Shown here: piece by piece, positions 57,933 through 64,000 of the stretch
Position numbering within the stretch: position 1 is the first letter of the stretch
Layout of the letters: each line of letters begins with the position of its first letter
Assembly: GCA_963513935.1 (NCBI GenBank)
Contig: OY740768.1
Coordinates: 74,996,877-75,060,876 of the forward strand
Direction of reading: 5' to 3'
Source: Aphrophora alni
Lineage: Eukaryota > Arthropoda > Insecta > Hemiptera > Aphrophoridae
Length of the DNA: 64,000 bases
Program-made: the position numbers and the translations under genes
The notes under the pieces: model-generated
Told to the model about the DNA's origin: nothing
The model's database searches: none
Seen by the model: only the letters and a program-made list of their open reading frames with translations

Positions 57933-58078
57933 GATTAATTGCAGAGTTATTAAATAAAGGTGATCTCTCAGCTTCCCTGATATCTAGAGTACTTTGCTTA
58001 TTTTCACGATGATAATCTAAAACTAAACTGCGCCAAGCCTCCAACTGTTTATTTCTGGTTTCTTCATTAGGTTGTATT
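57933..58078 (-). CDS. VPS25: VPS25 coding exon 2
   Basis: This 146-base exon encodes IQPNEETRNKQLEAW and continues to REAERSPLFNNSAIN, which matches the start of the first winged-helix domain of VPS25. The acceptor is a T-rich tract ending TTACAG (revcomp of 58079-58084) and the donor is GTATCC at 57932-57927. The first base completes a codon begun in the missing exon 1, probably the Thr of the FFT motif before LQP. The last base, C, starts an Arg codon finished in the next exon. There are no stops or frameshifts. Confidence 0.93.
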
Positions 58079-58090
58079 CTGTAAAAAAAA

Positions 58091-58267
58091 TTTAAGGAAA
58101 ATTAACAATATTTTCAGATAATTTATTTTCTGATCACACAAATTTTTATTTAACAAATAAACAGCATAATTAAGAGAAAAGTTGGACAAATCTTCCAAAC
58201 GCAGACGAGGTCTGAAGTATAGGCCTACTTTTGATTGTTTTCAATATTATATTTGTTTATTTTTTTA

Positions 58268-58313
<46 letters not shown>

Positions 58314-59600
58314 TTATTTATGTAGCCAGAAGTTGGTGTGCCAATTTGTGATATTACTTTTATATGGGATTTACTATATTGAGAATGATTTGAAATAGTA
58401 CAATATAGATTGCACATTAATATCTGTTATTTTAATATTTCATGTAACCTCAATTTGAGATTTCAATAGAAGAAAATATTAATCTAATTCTCTTGAAATA
58501 AATAACAAGATTTATTAACAATATAGATAAAATTTAACACATATAAAATCAACAAAATACAAATTTAAATGAATAGTGATTCATTACTATCGACATTAAA
58601 GTTTGAATGAAAGTTCAATTGCTTGACCTTATCAAATATATAAATTATAAATTATTATATTATAATTATAAGAAATTGATTAATGTTCATTAATTAAAAT
58701 ATACAACGGGATTCAAGCAAAACAAAACAAAAATAATAAAATTAATTGAACATTTTATAATAATCTCAAGAATGGATGAGATAATATGTTGTCCTAATTG
58801 TTCAATTGACTATCAGAGTGATTATATTTACATAAATATATGTGAATAATAGTAGGCTACATCAAAACAAAAAATAATAGTATGTGCCGGCTTTTCCCAA
58901 GGCTGATGGGCAACAATAAACATAAATTGAGATAATTGGATGTTTGGGTTAAGTAATACAACAACATAAAATACAAAGTTATAATTCAAAATATGTAATG
59001 ATGTGAAAGGTTAATGTTCAAAATTCAATTAGTTTATTAATGCTCTTTAACACTTCAATAAATTATATACAGTTAATTATGGCCTCTTAGGCTTGATATC
59101 TTACTATATGCAAATGTGGGTCTTTGGACTTAGATGTGAGTTTTAATGGCTATCTATATCTAATACGGTCTCACAAAATTTTCTGGATTTTCTATTATAT
59201 TTTGAAAATATCTTCAATACATTGTAGAGGTCAGTTATAAATGATATACATCACTTATATATTCATCATCATTGATATACATCATAAATGATATACACTG
59301 CACTATTTAACTTTTCTTTAGGAATATTCTGTCGCTCTAGATTGTTGGATTTAACTGATTTTTCTTCATATAAAAGTCTCCAAAAAGCGTCCTTTTAGAG
59401 CCTTTCAGAGCGCCCCAATAATCCTCTTCAAGTCCACTGTCATTCGGAAGCTTTCAAATTTTCCGCCTTCTGAATCACTTTACTATTTGTATATCTTTAT
59501 TTAATGAGAAATGAAATGATTTTATTTCCTTTCTTATATTTTTTAAGGATAATCAATGGTTGGTATGATTTCATGAGAATAAAAATATTATATTATCTTT
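58091..59600. other. AT-rich intron 1 DNA, nothing recognised
   Basis: A TA microsatellite lies at about 58272-58309. I looked for the missing VPS25 first exon here and to the right, on the minus strand, and did not find it. Confidence 0.5.
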
Positions 59601-60146
59601 TGGGATCGGAAAGGTGTTCTTCTGATTTACTTTCTGCCAAGATGAATGACCATAAATGCTGAGAGATATTGCGAAACACTAACCAAGCTTGGGCGCGCTA
59701 TTCAAAACTGCCGGCAGGGACTTCTGTCTAGCGGTGTCATGCTGCTTCACGATAACGCTCGGCCTCACGCTGCAGCAATGACCAAGACGCAACTGGCCAA
59801 CTTTCGATGGGAATTACTGGACCATACCCCCTACAGCCCTGACCTGGCACCATCAGACTTTCATGTGTTTCCTAAACTCAAAGAATATCTTGGTGGAAAG
59901 CGATTTGAAAATGATGATGTGTTGAAAGAAACTGTTACTAACTGGTTAAATGCTCAGGCGGTAGAGTTCTATGATGAGGGGATCCAAAAGCTAGTGCCAC
60001 AACTTAACAAATGCTTAGATATTCTTGGTGACTAAGTAGAAAAATAAAAATATGTTCATACTTAAGTTTTTGATACAATTTATGTTCATAAATAAAATTG
60101 CTGTTACTCCACTCAAAAACGGTTCTTACTTAGAAAATGACCCACG
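59601..60146 (+). pseudogene. Mariner (DD34D) transposase, 5'-truncated
   Basis: The frame begins at WDRKGVLLIYFLP, with the first catalytic Asp at 59604, has an in-frame TGA at 59643-59645, then continues MTINAERYCETL to LLHDNARPHAA (second Asp) and PYSPDLAPSDFHVFPKLK (third Asp), ending LDILGD at 60033. Exactly 34 residues separate the last two Asp residues, which fits classical mariner DD34D. The DNA-binding N terminus is missing. A terminal sequence, the complement of TACGTGGGTCATTTTC, ends at TA 60147-60148. Confidence 0.92.
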
Positions 60147-60469
60147 TATTAATATAATTTACAAATTCAAATACAAAGAACAAAGTAGTTTGGCTTAATG
60201 GAACTTAATTTCAATGGAATTTTTTTATTGACCAATCAACGAGCTCGTTTCCTTTACTGGGCGTGTCTCCGAACGTAACAATATATAGGATCAAGTTGAC
60301 AGTGATATTTTTTTAGTACTATTATTATCCTAGCAATGCCACTTGAAAATTACTCAATCCCTTACAAATCATCCTTTTCCAATCTCAAAAAATAGAGAAC
60401 ACTGGACATAAAAAGAAACTATTACATCCTTTTAAACAATATTTCGATTTCAAAATATTTCTTGCATAA

Positions 60470-61340
60470 GTTGTATTATGCATGCACAATTAGTCACCTA
60501 GAATGAGGGTCAGTTGGATCCGAGACATTGGCGGGGAAGGGGAGACGCTGTTGGTCAGCAGAGAGACGTGCCCCAGGGTGTCAGTTGGATGTAAGACATT
60601 GGCAGGGACAAGGCAATGCTGCTTGGTCACCACAGAGACTTGGTCCTAGGACGTACTTGCGAAAAAGGATTCACTGGCAGTTTATAGAGATTCACGGTCA
60701 ATGTTGAGAAGGTGAGCAGATTCATGTGTTTAGAAAACAAGAGTTAATAATAACATTCAATAATTTGCCATTGTTCTGGATTGAAGATCTAAAGGTCTGA
60801 TTAGGAAAGATTGTGTTTTACATTGCATTTGAATGATTAAATAATATTAGACAGGGATGTAATATGTCAAACTGATGTAGAACGATAAATACCGGTATAG
60901 TATAATTTAAAGACCTAAAGAAATCGTAATAACTATAGGGAAATAAATAATAAACTAATATTAACAATTTGATCCACCGAATTTGTTATTGATCATGTTT
61001 TTGACTATCTAGTGAACCAGTAGAAATTATGTATAGGAAAAACCTATTCCTAATAACTGATGCATCGGCTGATTTATTCCTAATAAATGGTGCATTGGCT
61101 GATTTATCCCTAATAAATGGTGCATCGGCTGTATTTTTAGTTCCTTACTAAAAGTTTATTTAATTATTTTATTTTATTTTTTTACAATTTTGTAAAATAG
61201 CTGAAGGTTATACCATAACATTAATTCATGTTTATGCTGATTTTGATAGTATATTATTAAGTTATCTTAAAGTTTTTCTGAGTTGTAAGTTAATTTGTAA
61301 TGCCGAAATTTTAGTCATTAATAAAAATTTGGTGCATCAG
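60470..61340 (+). repeat. Promoter/first-exon-like repeat module, third copy
   Basis: This shares with the units at 25120 and 26385 the GTTTATAGAGATTC block, the donor-like GAAGGTGAGCAGATTCATG and CATTCAATAATTTGCCATTG. It lacks their TATATAAACTGC stretch, and the GAGACGCTGTTGGTCAGC block is duplicated locally (about 72 bp). At 61056-61133 the GGTGCATCGGCTG phrase is amplified three times. Confidence 0.75.
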
Positions 61341-61716
61341 CTGTGTTTGTTTTTACATACAGTGTGTCCCATGAAGGTATTTACATTTTTAAACAACCAT
61401 ACATATGCGTCTACTAAATTATAAGATTTCTTTCATACTTATTGGAAACATATTCAAAAGTGTACCAGCATATTTTTACGCTGATAAGTGCAATAGAAAT
61501 AAAATGCAGTTGAATAAATGTTGATAGAAATGCAGTTTAAACGATAGCGCCCGCCGCCAGAGAACAAGATAACATAAAAGCTCCAAATGTTTAAACAGCT
61601 GCTGTTATTTTAAAACAAACAGCTGTTTCTTTTATTTCAGATCATTGCATTGTTAACCACTTTTATTGTGTTTTCTGAGACAACAAACATAACCTAGGTT
61701 GTTCTAGCTTTTTGCC

Positions 61717-61955
61717 ATGTTGTTTATCATAGAGCAGAAGGTTTTGTGCTGGGCTAGGTCTATTGTTTTTAATAATGACAAAGAAGCACACAGTATATTT
61801 CAAGCTACGTATCCTATGATTGAACGTCCCTCAGTCATGTCAATCGCAAAGTGGAGGAATCTCTTACTTGAAACTGGTAGTGTACAGAAAAAGTATCGCC
61901 GTCAGTCACCTGAACTAGACGGCTTTTGTTCATCGATGCTATCAGTGCGTAGCAG
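61717..61955 (+). pseudogene. Mariner-type transposase N-terminal helix-turn-helix fragment
   Basis: The frame gives IEQKVLCWARSIVFNNDKEA, SIFQATYPMIERPSVMSIAK and RNLLLETGSVQKKYR, the N-terminal DNA-binding region of the mariner-type family also seen in reverse at 33096-33345. The catalytic domain is deleted; the frame runs into the LTR insertion. Confidence 0.7.
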
Positions 61956-63952
61956 TGTTACCAGGCGACTTAAATTATCAAAAGGTGGAACCAACTGGTA
62001 ACAATGTTTAAATAAAAAAAAAGACAAAGACAAATTATATAATTAACAAAGCCAAAATTTATTAAGTTTAAACGGAAATTTCGATGGATCAGATTTTACC
62101 ATTTACAATTAGGTAAATACCAGCTTAAGATTACTTGTCATCACCAAAAGCTTAATAATGAATAAGATTACCAAATGAATCTTCTTAAAAAGAGTTTACA
62201 TGCCCTTAATAAGTAAAAGAGAAAAAAAAAATTTAACAATTAAACTTTGACATTTATCCCCCCTTTTTATACAAACTGTTATAAAAGAATTTAACAATAA
62301 AAAAAGATTCTATAATCAAAATTAAAATTTTAGTTCAAAAGATATATTAATTCTAACAAGTTTTCATCATTAATTACTTATAAATTATCATGATTTTGTT
62401 TATTAAATTTCTTACGTTCTAGGTTGGCCAACTTATATATATTAAAAAAAAGGAAATTTGTTTATAATATAAGGAAAATTTTTAAATAGTGAAATTTTTA
62501 AATACTGAAATTTTAAATATTGAAATTTTTTAAATAGTGAAATTTTTAAATATTGAAATTGTTAGATAAAGAAATTCTTTTAAAGATTGACGTCAATTTT
62601 TGTTTTATTAATTTTGAAATAACCCCTTTGGGGCTGTTAGGACCGAAAAAGTTTGCATGCAGCACCACCCAATATATATATATTATATTATAAATAATTA
62701 CACATTATCACATATAGACAGTAAAGGACATATTGTTAAACAGAGTTCAGTTGCAAAACAAAATATATATAAACAGTTTCACAAAAGTCAGTATTGCAGA
62801 TGAAAATCATTTTATAGTGCCACATAACGACGTTTTAAAGTTTTTTTGTTATAAACATGTCTCAAACAGTTAAGTAAAGTCTTTTAAACAGGCATCCTAT
62901 TTTTGCTGCATTGACTTGCAGAATCCAGAATACAAAAAATCCACCAAGCTTGAACCAGCATTTGCTGTAGGAAAGAAACACAGGTCTGATAGAGATTTAT
63001 GCAATCTTATTCATGTAATAGTACAAGTTTTCTCTTATTTAAAATGCTTTGTTAATTCATCAAAATCAAGAAAATTATCGGAATTACAGAAATCCAGAAA
63101 AGATTATAATTAAGTACTTTTAGTTGCTAATACTAATAGTATATGGATATCTTGATTTCTGTTTGAAACAAAGACTTATAACAAGAGTCAGAAATTTTCT
63201 AAATACAAAAACTCTGCTTCAGAAAAACCTTTTTTGCTAAGTCTTTGATATGATCAAATATTCAATATTTTAACTGTTCAAGATCTAATATGACTGCTCA
63301 ATACTCAAAGTTTGACTGTTTAAGGTTTACATTTAGCTTCTGTAAATTATCTTTTAAAGAAAGGAAATGCTTTTATAAGTTATTAAATTTCAGTAAAAAT
63401 TTTGAATACTAAAATAAAACATCAAACACACATTTCAATAAACAAGGCTTAAAATATTAACAAATCTTATAGTATAGCAAAATCTGAGAAATAAGGTACC
63501 TGGACTGGTCGTGAAGTGCAGAGAAAATTTTGAAAAGAAGCATACGCCGTATTTTATAAAAAAAAAACTCACTGACACATCAACTGTACACCTCTAAAAC
63601 ACTGACATTCTTAGAAAAACTTATTGCATCGTAATAATGTGTTAAATATAACTTAGCAAATGATTAGAACGAAGATTGCAGAGCATTGTGGAAAAGAAGT
63701 CCAGTTCAATTTAGAGCGACTACATATTCTAAGAGATTGAACAGAAGTGAAAAGCATAACAGTATTTTTTGACTGGACTTTTGTCCGGTACTAGAAGAGG
63801 ACAGAGATATATCGGACGATAGTTTGCCGTGCCTGCCGCTGTGCCGCGCCACCTATCAGGGACAGGTAGATGGACAGGGCGAGGGGTGGACGGTTGATAA
63901 GTTTGTGCAGATTTATTTTATTAATTTGTTATAATTTCTGAATAACGCTACA
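61956..63952. mobile_element. Probable solo LTR, 1997 bp
   Basis: It begins TGTTACCAGG, ends CGCTACA (TG...CA) and is flanked by GCAG on both sides (61952-61955 and 63953-63956). The empty site, GTAGCAGTAGACAGG, is visible in the MITE at 7610. No second copy of its ends lies inside and no retroviral-type coding domain was seen, so a solo LTR left by recombination is the simplest reading. It is long for an LTR; a small non-autonomous element is the alternative. Confidence 0.7.
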
Positions 63953-64000
63953 GCAGTAGACAGGTTTCAATTTTAATGATTTTTTTATCAAGAAACATGT

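Larger units (their letters stand above)
18078..58078 (-). other. VPS25: VPS25 gene span (ESCRT-II subunit), 5' incomplete
   Basis: VPS25 is the ESCRT-II subunit that acts in endosomal sorting of ubiquitinated membrane proteins; its second winged-helix domain recruits the ESCRT-III protein VPS20/CHMP6. Four minus-strand exons join without a frame break: exon 2 ends in phase 1, exon 3 in phase 2, exon 4 in phase 1, and each acceptor supplies the missing bases. The joined product matches the family along its length (QPNEETRNKQLEAW, SPLFNN, LDKSRSR, SGQINSVCTLYEI, EGVKFF at the C terminus). It gives about 155 residues; animal VPS25 is about 175, so roughly 20 N-terminal residues, including the usual WPWQY segment, are missing. 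I found no such exon between 58080 and 64000, so it probably lies outside the window. The introns are about 17.2, 2.9 and 19.4 kb and are filled with transposons. The family call is secure; expression is not shown. Confidence 0.93.
61360..64000 (+). mobile_element. Mariner-type element split by a solo LTR; right end off window
   Basis: It begins at TA 61358-61359 with CAGTGTGTCCCATGAAGG and matches the MITE at 7208 through AAACAGCTGTTTCTTTTATTTCAG. The part after 63953 (GCAGTAGACAGGTTTCAA, AAGAAACATGT) matches the same MITE from 7612 on. The middle is interrupted by a 1997-bp LTR-like insertion. Confidence 0.85.

Noticed and set aside
58091..64000. VPS25 exon 1
   Set aside because: I scanned the minus strand for the conserved WPWQY-FPPFF coding pattern ending at a phase-2 donor and found none, so I did not place it.

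Overview
This window is intronic and flanking DNA of an animal, most likely an insect or other arthropod. The sequence is strongly AT-rich, coding exons are short and have GT-AG introns, and nearly every other recognisable feature is a transposable element. A short (TTAGG)n tract fits an arthropod but does not prove one. There are no bacterial-type operons, rRNA genes, tRNA genes or CRISPR arrays that I can support.

The one host gene I can identify lies on the minus strand: VPS25, a subunit of the ESCRT-II complex. Four coding exons are visible at 58078-57933, 40684-40597, 37686-37565 and 18190-18078. Their splice phases match exactly, and together they encode about 155 residues of a protein that is normally about 175 long. 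The first coding exon was not found and probably lies beyond the right edge of the window. A roughly 0.5 kb open reading frame is therefore spread over more than 40 kb, with introns of about 17.2, 2.9 and 19.4 kb. Positions 1-17884 are downstream of the gene.

The introns and the 3' flank are packed with transposable elements. Intron 4 (18191-37564) holds several Tigger/pogo relics, a Tc1/mariner pseudogene, decayed Ty3-type and possibly copia-type fragments, a repeated promoter/first-exon-like module, an 11-unit degenerate tandem array, a piggyBac end, and a structurally complete Merlin element (134-bp inverted repeats, 8-bp target duplication, intact 303-codon transposase). Intron 3 carries a LINE reverse transcriptase piece and a pogo-like transposase relic. 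Intron 2 carries a PIF/Harbinger derivative, a Mutator-like element with an internal telomere-like tract, a piggyBac relic containing two younger nested insertions, a hAT relic and another Tigger derivative. Intron 1, right of 58079, holds a DD34D mariner relic, a further copy of the promoter-like module, and a mariner-type element split by a 2-kb solo LTR. The 3' flank (1-17884) holds a mariner-type MITE, a transposase relic, two LTR-like repeats and minor repeats.

The most notable points are the VPS25 gene stretched by transposons, the apparently intact Merlin element, a shared architecture of spaced palindromes just inside TTAA-type transposon ends, and several uncharacterised repeat families. 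All calls come from reading the sequence by eye; no database search was run.
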